The position numbers were made by a program, and so were the translations under genes. Shown one piece after another: positions 50,647-62,060 of a stretch of 64,000 nt of DNA (within the stretch, counting starts at the first letter, position 1; each line of letters opens with the position of its first letter). The notes beneath the pieces were generated by a model. That model worked only from the letters and a program-made list of their open reading frames with translations, had not been told where the DNA came from and searched no databases. This DNA is from Alnus glutinosa. Taxonomy: Eukaryota > Streptophyta > Magnoliopsida > Fagales > Betulaceae. The stretch is from positions 23,128,001-23,192,000 of the forward strand of contig NC_084891.1 in NCBI RefSeq assembly GCF_958979055.1, read 5' to 3'.

Positions 50647-53600
50647 ATGGCTGAGAAAGATAGGAGGGGTACAGAGAACATGAAGAGGAATGGAGAGTTT
50701 GAAATGTCGTCGACTGAGATCCCCAATCCAAATGCTTCGTATCTTAATCTTTCTCATCGTCACCATCACCATCACCATCAGCTCTTGAATGGTTCTCCTA
50801 TTGGCAGAGTTTCTCTGCAACCAGAGTCCTATCCTTCGAGTTCTTTCTCTAATGGGTTTGGTTCCTCTGAGGATGGTTGGCTATTTCCAATTCCATATGA
50901 GGAGGTTAAGCGTCAAACACCCAGCACCCATTACCCGAACATCAATGGGAGGCTGGTGGATGACATGGGTTTGTCTGAGACTTTTCACAGAATGCATATC
51001 GGTGATGAACAGAGGGATGGTACTAAGATGAGGGGATTTGAGGTGGACCCTGATGGGTTTGGCTTTGGTGATGGTTATTTTGGAGGGAATATCCCGTGGA
51101 GTGGTGAACATGAAGGTTTTAGCAATGGTGCTTCTGGTTTTGAAGGTTTTCAATCCTCTCATCATGGAGCTCCGGCGAGTTTCAACGATGATAAGAGTTT
51201 GGCATTGCTTGGTTTGCGGGGTGGATATAGAGGGAATGATTCAATGAGGTCTTATCTCGATCGTAATCAGTCTAATGCTTTGTACTCTGACCCCAGTTGC
51301 AGCCAAAACCACATGAACTTTTTATTGGAGGAAAGAAATGAACGTGGAAGTGGCTGTTACTATAGAGGGGTTCAACTGCAGAACCCAGCTACAATTAGGC
51401 CTTACCTTAATGATACTTCTCTTTGCTCACCGTGGGGTGAAATGGATTCTAAAGGAGTCAGGGGTCTAAGGGAACCATTGAGTTCCCCCCAGTTGATACA
51501 CCATCCCAAGTTGGCTTTAAATGTGGACAATCCCTTATGTGGTCGTCTAATGATAAATGAAAGGGCTAGAGCAATCCCAAACAGCATGCTTCCTCAATCT
51601 GTTATGTCTAGGAAAGGTGCAACTGATGTTGAGCCTTTTTATTGCGAGGATGATTTCATCATGCAGGGGAACAGTTTGAATTATGCCATGGATAAGAAAT
51701 CCAACGCTTCATGGGGTCATAAGAAGAATTACCGCAATGAAATTGCAGAACAAAATCAACGAAGGAAAAGCTCTGAACAGGATGAATGCTTTAGCTTTGG
51801 AAGTATTTGTGAAAATGGTCCGAGTCTGAGTAGTGATTGTTCAATGTTGTTGCCACAAGCTTTTACTTCTTTGGCTGAGGTTCAGGGCCATATATACTTC
51901 ATAGCAAAGGATCAATATGGTTGTCGCTTATTGCAAAAGGTGTTTGATGAGGGAACATGTCAAGACGTGGAAATCATATTTAATGAAATTATCAGTCACG
52001 TTGTTGAACTTGCGACGGACACATTTGGCAATTACCTTGTTCAGAAGTTGTTGGATGTGTGCAGTGAAGAACAGAGAATTCAGATTGTGCTAATGTTGAC
52101 CAACAAACCAGGACAACTCGTCAGAATTTCTCTAAACACACATGGGTAAATCCCTCACATGTCACTTATCATTGCTGTTATCTTGGTAGAGTTTTGATTT
52201 TCTTTGCATCTTTTCTTGTTTCTGAATGAATTGCTACTTTGGTATCAGCACGCGTGTTGTACAGAAGTTGATCGAGACTGTCAAAACTCGAAAACAGATC
52301 TTGCTAGTTAAGTCAGCACTTGAACGTGGTTTTCTTGAACTTATTAAAGATGTGAATGGCTATCATGTGATACAGCGTTCCTTGCAATGCCTTAGCAATG
52401 AAGATAGTACGGTATAGATTTTTCTTTTTGTTGCTTTTCCTTTAATCTGGACTATCCAATGTGATTCTTAATATCGAATGTTTTCATGAATTCTCTTTAC
52501 TTCATTTTGTGCATTTTTATGTTCTTGAGTTTTTTCTCTCTTATATTTTATATAATTTTTCCTAGGTGGAATGTTCTCCTGTGCAAATCTTATTGTCATG
52601 CAAAAAGATATTATTTATTCCTTGTAGTTCATGATTGTAATTCATTTCTTGTAGACTGCATTTTGGTGCTTGAGTATCCTTAAATACGACATGTTCTCTT
52701 ATAAGCTTGTTGTTTGAATCTTATAGAAATGCAAATGCAAATGCAATTAATGATGCCAACCTCAACTCAACAAAGCTTAACAGCAGTTTCTTGGCTCAAG
52801 TTATATGTGTCCTTTTCACCATTCTGCTTTATACGTATTTATTGTATAAGACAAGAGGAAGGCCATATGCTCTGTAACCATTTTTTTTTTTAGTATCCAT
52901 GCTTATGATAGGTCAACCAACTAATAAGTCTACACATATCACCAGTGTTTCATTCAAGTTATCTGGGGCTGGCAACTTGAAACCTGTACAATCCACATCA
53001 TTGGTTAACGTTTTCTTTCATAGAGAACCAAATTTGCCTTCATATTCTTCCAAATCAAAGGGATGGTGCTTGAGGTGGTTCGACATAAATGTGGTGATCT
53101 ATGAAAGTACTAGAAAATTTCCATTCATTGAACTTTTGTATCCTGGGTGCTGATCTCTGGACTCTGATCGTGTATAGTACCCTCCGAAATGGTGAAATCC
53201 AATGTTAGGAATGATTGTTTTGATTGTCATGGCTCATTGTCGAAAATTTATCAATTTATAACACTCTTTTAGTTAGTCTTTTGCTTGATTCAGTGTTCTT
53301 TCACTTTTCAAACATTTTCTTGGTTACTTTCTGATGCTGATGTTCATGCCTTTTTGCAATTTCTTGATGTTTGAATTTTGAAAGCCCTGTTGCTATTGGT
53401 TCTTAATCTTGTGAACATGCTAGAAGGTATCTCAGCATTCTAGAACCGATTTTACTGGGACTTACTGGCCCTTTTGGCTTCTCCTTGAATGAAGGCTCCA
53501 TTCGTATTCACATTCGCTTGAGTTCATGAATCCTAAACTACGATTGCGCAATTAAAAAATATCGATCATAGCAAAAGAAGAGAAAAAATGGACATAATTC

Positions 53601-56280
53601 ATAATATTAGGTATCCCACTTTGGTGATGTTCCAACTTTTCTTGATAGCCAGATTCTAGATGTTGGGTTAGATACTATAGAAAAGTAGACATGGGGCATT
53701 TAAATTTCCTGGTACAACGCCTCTGATGTATAAACATGGATTGATTATTAAAAAGCTTAACCTGAAGACAACCATGGAATGCCAATCCATTTGAAGGGCT
53801 GGGTTATAATAATCCACCACAGCACATATGCTCGCCAAAGATAGATGCATCAGTAACATTTTTTTCTCGTCTTGAATTATGGAAATTTTCTTAGAGATAT
53901 ACTTTTCCTGAAAGGCAATACTATGCTTTATCTCTATGCTTTAATACTCTGTATATGGTTTATATAGGATCTGCTATTTTTTTCTTTTGTTGAAACAGAT
54001 TCTAGACTTGTTCCTTGTTGATCTTTGCAGTTTATTTTAGTTGCTGCTGCAAAGTACTGTCTGGACATTGCAACTCATAGGCATGGATGTTGTGTATTGC
54101 AACGCTGCATTGCACGTTCAATAGGGGAACATCGAGATAAGTTGGTTGCTGAAATTGCTAGAAATGGGCTTCTCCTCGCTCAAGACCCATTTGGGTAATT
54201 ACAAACACTGGAATCGTGTTACTTTGTTTGCTGACCATAAAGCTCCTATTTTAGAATGATAAACATATGAGTAAACTTTGACATATGGATTCTTACTGCC
54301 TTTTGATGAGTAAAAAGTTTCAGTCACCAAAATTTTCTTTAATTCACCTCGAGATATAAGTGTAAGCAGGGGTTAAAAATTATGGAGCTATTGTTATATC
54401 TGTCATGCAATTTTTATGCTGCCAATTCTATTGCATTGTAGACCATCTTAATGGAGATTTCACAGTGACACAATTGTTAGCATTTCTATGATCTATGATG
54501 TATTTTATTACATTGACACAACTTTGATCCGCTCATGTTCCTTCTATGCTACGTAAGTAGGGTACTGCACTGACTGGCTATATATCTCTGACATAAAAAC
54601 ACTATTGCCAATATGTTAAACTCTTAGTGCTTAATGGTGGTGTCTCTGCTCACTTGTGTGGCTGTGCCTTCCACTCTGAAGCAAAAATAAAATATCACAT
54701 AGTATCCTTGTTATGGAGAAGTTGTTACTTTTTGACCTCTTTTCATTGTAATTCTGCTCAAGTAAGCCTTAATCCCAAAGAAGTAGGTTCGTTTTTGTGT
54801 GCTTATTACTACCTGAATATCATGTCTTCCTTGGTGGATTTATTTCTGTTAAACATCCAGTCCTAACTGGCTTGGTTTCTGCAATATACTAAAAATTCTT
54901 GAAAGGGATGCTTTTTTTGGTGTGTGTGTGGGGTTGTTGCCATTTGTGTAATGTCACAGCTCTGGAGATACTGTACATATTTGTCACTAAAGGTTAGTAC
55001 TTAAAAAGTATTATTGTGTAGTTATGGCTGTAAATCAATCCTAGTGCATTATCTCAAATATTTGGATGTTGGCAACATATAATTGGCATGCATCTTTTGT
55101 TGCTCTTGCTCTCAATGTCCCATTTTCCTTCTCTCACCCAAGATAATGGGATCTTTACTTACCACCTTTTCTCTTGGACATGGTCATTGGATATGTGACA
55201 TTGGTAAGACTATGTGAGAGTATCAGGTTTGAAAATACACAACAAGCTGGTTGCATTTGTAATGCCACATTTAGTTTAGACATCCTAATTTTGTTGATTA
55301 AAGGCTTGCTTAAGAAGTTTTTCATGAACTAGACTATTGCTCATTCTCCGTTTTTTCTTTCTACCCTACCATAGCATTGATGAATTCTTGAGTTTCCAAC
55401 TAAACCAATCTATCTCATGGGCATGGTTGTGGCGCACAAGATCTTTTTGTATATACAAAATCAACTTGATGAATGGTCCCATATCTCCAAATTTGCTTAC
55501 AACATTGCACTTATTTAAATTGTTGCGCTGTCTAGTTTCTCCTTCATCCACATCATTTATACAATTATGGACATAATGTGATTGAAGAACAGCCATTAGA
55601 CTGCTCTATTTATTTATACATGTGCCAGACCCTATCTATAATTATACGACATTCAAAAGGAGCTTTTTATTGATATCAGAATCTGTATTGGAATTTATTG
55701 GTTGATACACGTAAAATTCTATGCTTTTATCTGTGAAACACTGTAGTCCCAGAAAAGGCATAGATTGATTCTGACCCAATATGTTGCTCTTTTTGTGATT
55801 CAGAAACTATGTTGTTCAGTATATTATAGAGCTAAAGTTCCCATCTGCGAGTGCGAGATTGATGTCTCAGTTTAAGGGGAACTACGTTCTGCTTTCGATG
55901 CAGAAGTTTAGCAGTCATGTGGTTGAAAAATGCCTTAGGCATTTGGAAGAGAGCAGGTCAAGAATCATCCGTGAATTGCTCTCTGTGCCTCACTTTGATC
56001 AGTTACTGCAAGACCCTTTTGGAAACTATGTCATTCAATCTGCTTTAGCAGTTACCAAGGTATAAGAACCATGATTCCTTCTCAAAAATGCTTCTAAGCT
56101 TCAATCGTATTTTTTTTTTTTTAATGCTGGATAACGTCTCTCTTCCCTCACGTCCTTACTTTTGGTTTGCTTCAGGGCCCTCTTCATGCTTCACTGGTTG
56201 AAGAAGTGCGGCGTCACAATGTCTTACGCACCAGCCCATATTGCAAGAGGATTTTCTCAAGGAAACTCATGAAGGACTAA
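50647..56280 (+). CDS. PUM: Pumilio-family (PUF) RNA-binding protein, APUM7/8/12-like
   Basis: Exons 50647-52145, 52249-52411, 54031-54194, 55804-56059 and 56176-56280 join to 728 aa. PUF proteins bind the 3' UTR of target mRNAs and repress or destabilise them, mostly in the cytoplasm. Residues 1-405 are disordered and rich in Ser, Gly and Asn, with a six-His run near 39-44. Residues 409-728 form eight PUF repeats. The recognition residues (positions 12, 13, 16) are C426/R427/Q430, N462/Y463/Q466, T501/R502/Q505, Y538/H539/Q542, C574/C575/Q578, N610/Y611/Q614, S646/H647/E650 and N683/Y684/Q687. ATG 50647 is chosen because the longer frame starts only at a TTG. A six-codon uORF (50555-50575) precedes it. 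Repeats 4, 5 and 7 depart from the classical code. The likely Arabidopsis match is APUM7 (AT1G78160), from memory. Confidence 0.96.
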
Positions 56281-56615
56281 TATGTGTATTACCCTGTTGT
56301 AAGCTTGTTGTTGTTCTCTGAAGATTTACCAAGATGTCCACCAACATTTAAGAACACTTTTCTATCTTAGGCACTTGTATGTTAATTGTATTTCAGAATC
56401 TTTTGCTCATCTCTAGGTGAGAAATTCGCATTAATGCAGGCTCTTTGGATGACTTCCATGAGTCTGAGAAGTGTAGAACAGTAGAAGTCATGTTTTTCTT
56501 CCAGTTTGCTCATGATGCAGATGTGCCTATATTTTTGTTGTCTTCTTGATCTAAATTTAGTAATTTGTGATGTGTGATATTTCACACTAACAGAAGAATA
56601 GCCAAGTTTTATTTT

Positions 56616-56965
56616 AGAGTAATGTTATTTAGTAGACTGTTGTATAATTGGTGGGATGATGTAGCAGCGAAAATCAACTTTTAGATCAGCACTTGTAAAA
56701 AAAAAAACTAATAACTGATTTTCACTGCAACATCATTCCAATTATATAACAGTCTACTAAATGATGAATGCTAGAGCTCCTTCTATGGTCCTTTTGTGGC
56801 TCTTCTATGCTGATATGACACCATATATTTTTTAATAAAAACATGAGAGAGAAATCAAGCTGTAATTTTTTCTTATTAAAAACAGGATGTCATGTCAACA
56901 TAGAAAGACCCCAGAATGATACTAGAAGGAGTTCTAGCATTTCTCCTACTAAATATCATTACTCT
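56616..56965. mobile_element. MITE family M5, copy 2, split by a second MITE
   Basis: The left arm AGAGTAATGTTATTTAGTAG (continuing ACTGTTGTATAA) pairs with a right arm whose outer part now lies at 56955-56965 (ATCATTACTCT) and whose inner part is at 56741-56762. The middle shares GCAGCGAAAATCAAC with the other copies. Without the insert (56763-56945) and one copy of the 9-bp duplication it would be about 158 bp. Confidence 0.85.
56763..56945. mobile_element. MITE with 9-bp target duplication, nested in M5 copy 2
   Basis: This 183-bp element starts GATGAATGCTAGAGCTCCTT and its right end, read inversely, is GAGAAATGCTAGAACTCCTT, matching in 17 of 20 positions. It is flanked by a perfect CTACTAAAT at 56754-56762 and 56946-56954. 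That word is part of the host element's right arm, which reads through correctly once the insert is removed. A 9-bp duplication suggests a Mutator-like transposase. It is non-coding. Confidence 0.9.
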
Positions 56966-57358
56966 TTGCTCCCTTAAAATCAAATATAAAGAGTAAGAAG
57001 TGCAAATAATGAGCCTTACATATCCATTTATGATCTTACTATTAAGGTAGTAGGCTAGTAGCCACATTTCCAATGCATTTGATTAACCATTAACTAAATG
57101 GAATAACAAAATAGTCGATGTATTTTTTTCTTAAATAAAAGAACGTAAAGGTCGAAGTTGCTACAAAGTGATCAACAAGAAAGCCATTTTTAATAGAGAA
57201 ATGATATTTATACAATTTTTACCCAACACACTCATATGAGTTGAGACCCATGTGAATGTGTTGTGTAAATCTTGTAAAGGAATATAAGACAAAAAGTACT
57301 TTGGGGTAATGAGGAAGGAAATGGACGCTTAGCACGTATACATATCAGGAAAGAAAAA

Positions 57359-57359
<1 letters not shown>

Positions 57360-57399
<40 letters not shown>
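57360..57399. repeat. 40-nt poly-A tract
   Basis: Forty consecutive A residues are followed by a (GAAA)n run to about 57425. It could be the tail of a retrotransposed sequence on the + strand, but no body is recognisable upstream. Confidence 0.95.
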
Positions 57400-57401
<2 letters not shown>

Positions 57402-57439
57402 AAGAGAAAGAAAGAAAGAAAATGTGAAAAAGTGAAAAG

Positions 57440-57860
57440 AAGAGGTGATCTGTGACCCATATTAACTATTCGGAGGTGGTCGAATGACTTTCAAATATAT
57501 TTGGAGTAGTTTGCCACCCTTTAGCGGTTGGTTTGAGCAGATCAAACACACTCATTAGCAAGTTTGGAGCGGCCTACCACCTAAAAAATTAGCTTGGACC
57601 CCAAAATTACCGATGGGACGGGCAGCCACTTCTATCAACTGTTTTGGAGGAGGTCGAACTATCCCCAAACTTGTTTGAGGGTGGTCGACCACTCAAAAAA
57701 TAGTTTATGGTGGGTGGTCGGCTACCCCTAAACCAGTTTTTATGGTGATTGATCACCTCCAAACCAACTAAGAGTTGTCAACCATCTTAAATAGGCTTAA
57801 GGGTGGTCTAACTAGCTCCTAAAGAGTTGATGAGGGTGGCTGGCCACCTCTCTATTTTTA
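57440..57860. repeat. degenerate GGTGGTCG/CCACC repeat block
   Basis: Words such as GGTGGTCG, GGTCGACCAC and CCACCTC alternate with AAACTTGTTTG-type words at irregular 40-60 bp spacing, in both orientations. No open frame is supported. Similar GGTGGC/GCCACCCC-rich blocks occur at 6737-6895 (core of the long-TIR element) and at 63370-63515, so this is probably the inside of a related element. Confidence 0.55.
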
Positions 57861-58663
57861 AATTTTTGTTTCTTATTTTTTTTAGGCATTGATGATGTGG
57901 CACATCTATAGTTGTTCATTACAAACGAACGGTTAAGATTTGGGTATTGTAGGCTTGCAATACCTAGGATATTACAGGGATCCCGATCTCAGATATACTA
58001 ACTCAAATGGTATAAAAAAGGATTCGTAGAATTTCATAAGTTTTCTGCCTGTTTTTACTAATGACAGGGGGCCTAGGAAAGCACAACTTGTCGATGATGG
58101 AAACCCATTTTTATATGGCACAAAAATCAGCAGAAATATTACGCTACCATTGCCCCCAATGAGGCTAAGAGCCTAATTTTTCTACCTCCCATCTAAGCAC
58201 GGAGGAAAAGCAAGAGGAAGAAGAAAATTTCCTTCATTTCGAATTGATTTTAGAGACAGCTGAATCTTGTAGTGCGATGAATGCAGAGGTGGTTTTTGAG
58301 TTTTTAAGACAGGAGATTCCCCATATTCATTATTCAACCTTGGGAATTTCAAAAGGATTTTCCTTTAAAATGATCTCAAAAACTGGAATCGCTTGCCTTT
58401 ACCCCCCTTTTCTCCTTTTGTTGACTTACGAAAGAATAGCATTCAAATACAGGACCTGCTTCAGTTTAAACAAACCACATAAAGAGATAAAAGGATTGAG
58501 ATAATCTTATAAAATGTTTATTCGAAGCAGCTTGTACCATGTCTTATTTTAGGTGATAACAGATAAAAGTTCTCAGACTCAGGCAACCATATGACAGGAT
58601 TAAGACCACCTCAAATACAGCAAATTAGAATGACAGAACTATTAAAACCACATAGTAGATATA
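57861..58663. other. intergenic DNA
   Basis: Nothing definite is seen. The open frame at 58244-58504 has no recognisable content. The last part should hold the 3' UTR of the annexin gene. Confidence 0.5.
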
Positions 58664-58809
58664 CGAGTAATTCTATTTAATAGACTTGTACAATTGACAT
58701 ACAACTTGCTGATGTGGCAGTGAAATTCAACCCTTAGATTTTGATTTTTAAAGGTACATCATCTCAGTTGTATGCCAGTCATATAACAGTCTACTAAATA
58801 GCATTATTT
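58664..58809. mobile_element. MITE family M5, copy 3
   Basis: The left arm CGAGTAATTCTATTTAATAG and the right arm CAGTCTACTAAATAGCATTA are inverse. The middle has TGTGGCAGTGAAATTCAACC as in the other copies. It is about 146 bp and lies 32 bp beyond the annexin stop codon, so it is probably transcribed as part of that gene's 3' UTR. Confidence 0.8.
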
Positions 58810-58841
58810 GGTTATATCCCCGTAATATGGAGACTAACAGC

Positions 58842-61623
58842 TCAAGCATCCCCATGCCCTATCAGTGCCAAAAGCATGTCTTCATAATCTCCATTAGTGT
58901 CCTTGACAATGGCCCGATCCAGAGGGACACTGCTTCTTCGGTGGTATTCATCCTTTATAAACTTCATGTCAACCTCGGCCCTTGTAGTGACAACCCTAGT
59001 GAGTGCTCCTTCATCTGTTCCTCCCTTGTTAATTGCCAGACGAAGAACCTTCTCAAAATACTTCTCAGGACGATTCAAGCACTTAACTGTGGCCCTCAGT
59101 ATTGCAAGAAACTCATCCTTAGGGTCAGTCTTCAGATCCTGCATATAAGAGTGTCCTTTCCAATAAATCCTACCCACAGAGAGAGAGGGAGGGAGGGAGG
59201 GAGGGGGAGAGAGAGAGAGGGGGGGGGCGGGGGGTGTCGGGGGTGGGGAATGTATAGCCTTTCTTGAAGCTGAAATTACCACCCTTAGAGACCATGGATA
59301 ATATAAGTTGCACAAAGTCTAAAATATGTCACCACATAAATTTTCTTCACCAACTCCCAAGAAAATGACATCACTCTGTTTTGATTCAAACTCAAAGAGC
59401 CCCTGAATTCCCATGAGAAACCCAAACCATTCCGAGCCAAAGTGTCATGCTATATAACTCAATTAACAGCAAGATGTGAGGTAAAAATGAGAACAAAAAT
59501 AACTGCCCAGGATATCTTTTGAAGTCATAAAGAGCTCAATTCCATACCTTGTTGATGTCATTTCCGAATTCATTTTTATAGTGATTCAGAGTGGCATTGA
59601 TCTGCGCTTTGCTCCTTGTAGCCAAAATCCAGATAAGATCCTCATGATTGTAAGCCTTTTCTGAAATCTTCTCGTGGAGTATTTTAGCCTCTGACTTAGC
59701 CAGAGTCATGTTCACCTCATCTCCCTCATATCGGTATGAGCTTACAAGAGGTACCAAAAGCTGGGAGGAACAAAAAAATTAAGTCAGTATTATTTTTTAT
59801 TTAACTGAAAAAGGACTTAGATAATCTTAAATGGACTTTTTGATAAAAGAAAATGCCCACAAAATCCAAATTTCATATTAAGAAGCTCATAACAGAAGTG
59901 ACTTCATGCATATTCAATCATCATTTCTTTTAATACAATCATTGCCTTCGTTGAGGCTACTCTGTTCTACTGTCGTAGTCCATTATACATGACACCGTAG
60001 TTTTCACCCATAAAGTTTAGGAACTTGCAAGTGGTTTCAGAAGAACCAACATGTTCTTGTTCACAAAATCCCTTTACACTTTTGAAGGCACGGATGTAAA
60101 GTTCAATTCCGGAAAGCCGAGGAATTATTGTCATTTATCTAAAAATCTTGACATTATCCTCTATAATTGTTACTCATGCAATTTAGCCCGACTCCAATAC
60201 CTTCATCATGTCACTACACCTATCCTAAGACATGGTTTCTGACTGGAAGAAACTAGAAAGTATGCGCATTTCAGCTTTTCTTCAAAAGTTTTCAAAGAGT
60301 CTTCTTGGAGAAGTAAGAGTAATGCATAAATATGAGAAAACCGTTTTCTGAGTGAAGAAAGAAGACATCAATTTCAGTAGAAATCTAACACCTGGGCACA
60401 AGAAATACAAAAGAAAGCCTGATAATTTTAATTAGTACGTAAAATTTCCTTCTAAACCCAAAAGTGTTAATAGTCTAGAAGCTGCACCTTGCAGAAGTCC
60501 CCAGTTGTGTGGTATGCAACATCCTCTTCAAGAGATCTCTTATACCGAGCATGATAAGCCTGCCTTGCCAGAAGTAGATCATGTGAAGATCTCGTGCAGG
60601 CTATTTCCACAAGAACCTGATTGCTTGAAGTCCACCTCTTTGTTGCTTCATTGGCCAAAAATGCATCACGTTCAGCAGAATCAAGTGTCCAGAGCACTAC
60701 CACTCTCTGATGGGAAGAGATCGGAAATACAAATAAATCATCCAAAGATTGACTTTAGCTAGAATAACATGTTCTGATTCTGTACAAAATTTTAATTTCA
60801 ATTTCAATTGAGGATGAGATATACGATATCCTACGTTGTGCCAGTTCTTGGTAGATTCCTCATGCCAGTCTAGAAAATGGGTGATCAACATTCTCAAGTA
60901 AACCTAAAAGAAAATGCAATCCAAAACTGACCTCAAAGTCATTTGTAAGTTCTTTGTTCAATGCCTTGAGGAGATCTTCTCCATAAGTTTCGGCATAAGT
61001 TTGCCGAATCAACTTTCTTTGAGCAGAATTTCTATGTCCCAAGATGGAGATAACCAACCCTTCGTTTGTTCCCCATCCTGCAAACGATGTTGATCAAGAT
61101 CAGCTTCATCCAAGTATTCAAACATGGAAGCAAACGCACCAACATATCATCATTATCATTGAAAAAACACATCAAAGGTGCAGACAAAACGATCTTATTT
61201 TATTTTTAGAAGCGGCAAGATTCTTCTTCCGCGCACGCGAAAAGATATCGCGAAAGAAGATCAACCTACATCTAGATCAAGTCCCTTAATGCATATTATA
61301 TGAATATTCAATACACAGATCCAAACACCATTTTAATAGTACCACACTGAGCACACTATCCAAAATAATATAGCTCCTATTTAGCAAATCATTTTCAGAT
61401 GATCAACGTCATCTTTTTTTTTAAAAAAGCAACGGATCGCGATCTTTTTACAAATCCAACGTAGAAGCAAAGAACATCTGTAACTTAGGCACACAAGTTT
61501 TCGGAATGGGATCGTTGCGGAGAATTAACACCGATCGGATAGCAGACCTGCGAAAGCTTTCCGGAGTTGCTCGCAGTCTTCGGGCACAGAGGGGATCGTC
61601 TCAGGTACCGTGATGGTCGACAT
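58842..61623 (-). CDS. ANN: annexin (annexin D1/D2-like)
   Basis: Exons on the - strand, 61623-61548, 61077-60932, 60706-60488, 59760-59548 and 59138-58842, join in phase to 316 aa, the plant annexin norm. Annexins bind acidic phospholipids in a Ca2+-dependent way at the plasma membrane and endomembranes. Four annexin repeats are visible. Repeat 1 has the type II Ca2+ loop GWGTNE (26-31). Repeat 2 begins near [18 protein letters not shown] (75-92). Repeat 3 begins near [15 protein letters not shown] (148-162). Repeat 4 has NKGGTDEG (255-262) and an acidic D298/D302 region. Repeats 2 and 3 lack the loop, as is usual in plants. H40 and Cys 111 and 238, discussed in AnnAt1 redox work, are present. 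The IRI actin motif is changed to IWI. The intron between exons 4 and 5 carries a G-run block. Confidence 0.97.
59178..59248. repeat. (GA)n/(GGGA)n purine tract with G-quadruplex potential
   Basis: In annexin intron 4, the + strand reads GAGAGA, then four GGGA units and GGGGG, more GAGA, then GGGGGGGGG, GGGGGG, GGGGG and GGGG runs with short gaps. Four or more G-runs of at least three with 1-nt loops meet the usual quadruplex rule. The G-rich strand is the template strand for the annexin transcript. Confidence 0.9.
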
Positions 61624-61720
61624 TTTTATATTCTTTTTTCTCTGTTCTTGATTTTTTTCCGCGTCTGTTGTGCGAGAGAAGGAAAAACGAGAACGCGAGA
61701 AATGGACAAATGAATGTCAC

Positions 61721-61728
61721 TTTTTATA
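61721..61728 (-). promoter_or_regulatory. TATA box of the annexin gene
   Basis: On the - strand TGTATAAAAAGTG lies about 100 bp upstream of the start codon at 61623. This would place the transcription start near 61690-61695 and give a leader of roughly 70 nt that contains no ATG. Confidence 0.65.
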
Positions 61729-61774
61729 CACAACGAAGCTGGCATCCCATATACATCACTTTTTATGATTTTTG

Positions 61775-62060
61775 TAAGGTTTGTATTTATATTTTCAAAA
61801 AGTTTGATTTAAAATAACAATTTTAAAATATGCGATTTGAAAAAAATAATTTTTAAAAACGTAATTAAGCGTTTGGCAAAATTACAGTTTAGCCTTTAAA
61901 ATTTTGCGTTTTTAAAAAAACACCATCTTACCTGCAATTTAAAAAAGTAGATTTTCTGCGTTTTCAAATCGCAATTTTTAAAAATACAGTTCCCAAACGA
62001 TTTATATTCTGCGATTTAATTTAAAATTACATTTATTATCTACGAAATCGCAAACTCAAA
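61775..62060. repeat. AT-rich dispersed repeat (M6), copy
   Basis: Blocks such as AAAATATGCGATTTGAAAAA, CGTTTGGCAAAATTA and CAAATCGCAATTTTTAAAAA recur in a looser form at about 25990-26225 and 38430-38700. The copies share order (…AACGTAATT/AATG…TTTGGCAAA…CGTTTTTAAA…CAAACG). They look like an old MITE family with GTTTGG-type ends. The AT-rich composition makes the match uncertain. Confidence 0.4.

Noticed and set aside
58827..59267. 146-codon open frame on the + strand
   Set aside because: It lies antisense to annexin exon 5 and the adjoining purine-rich intron repeat.
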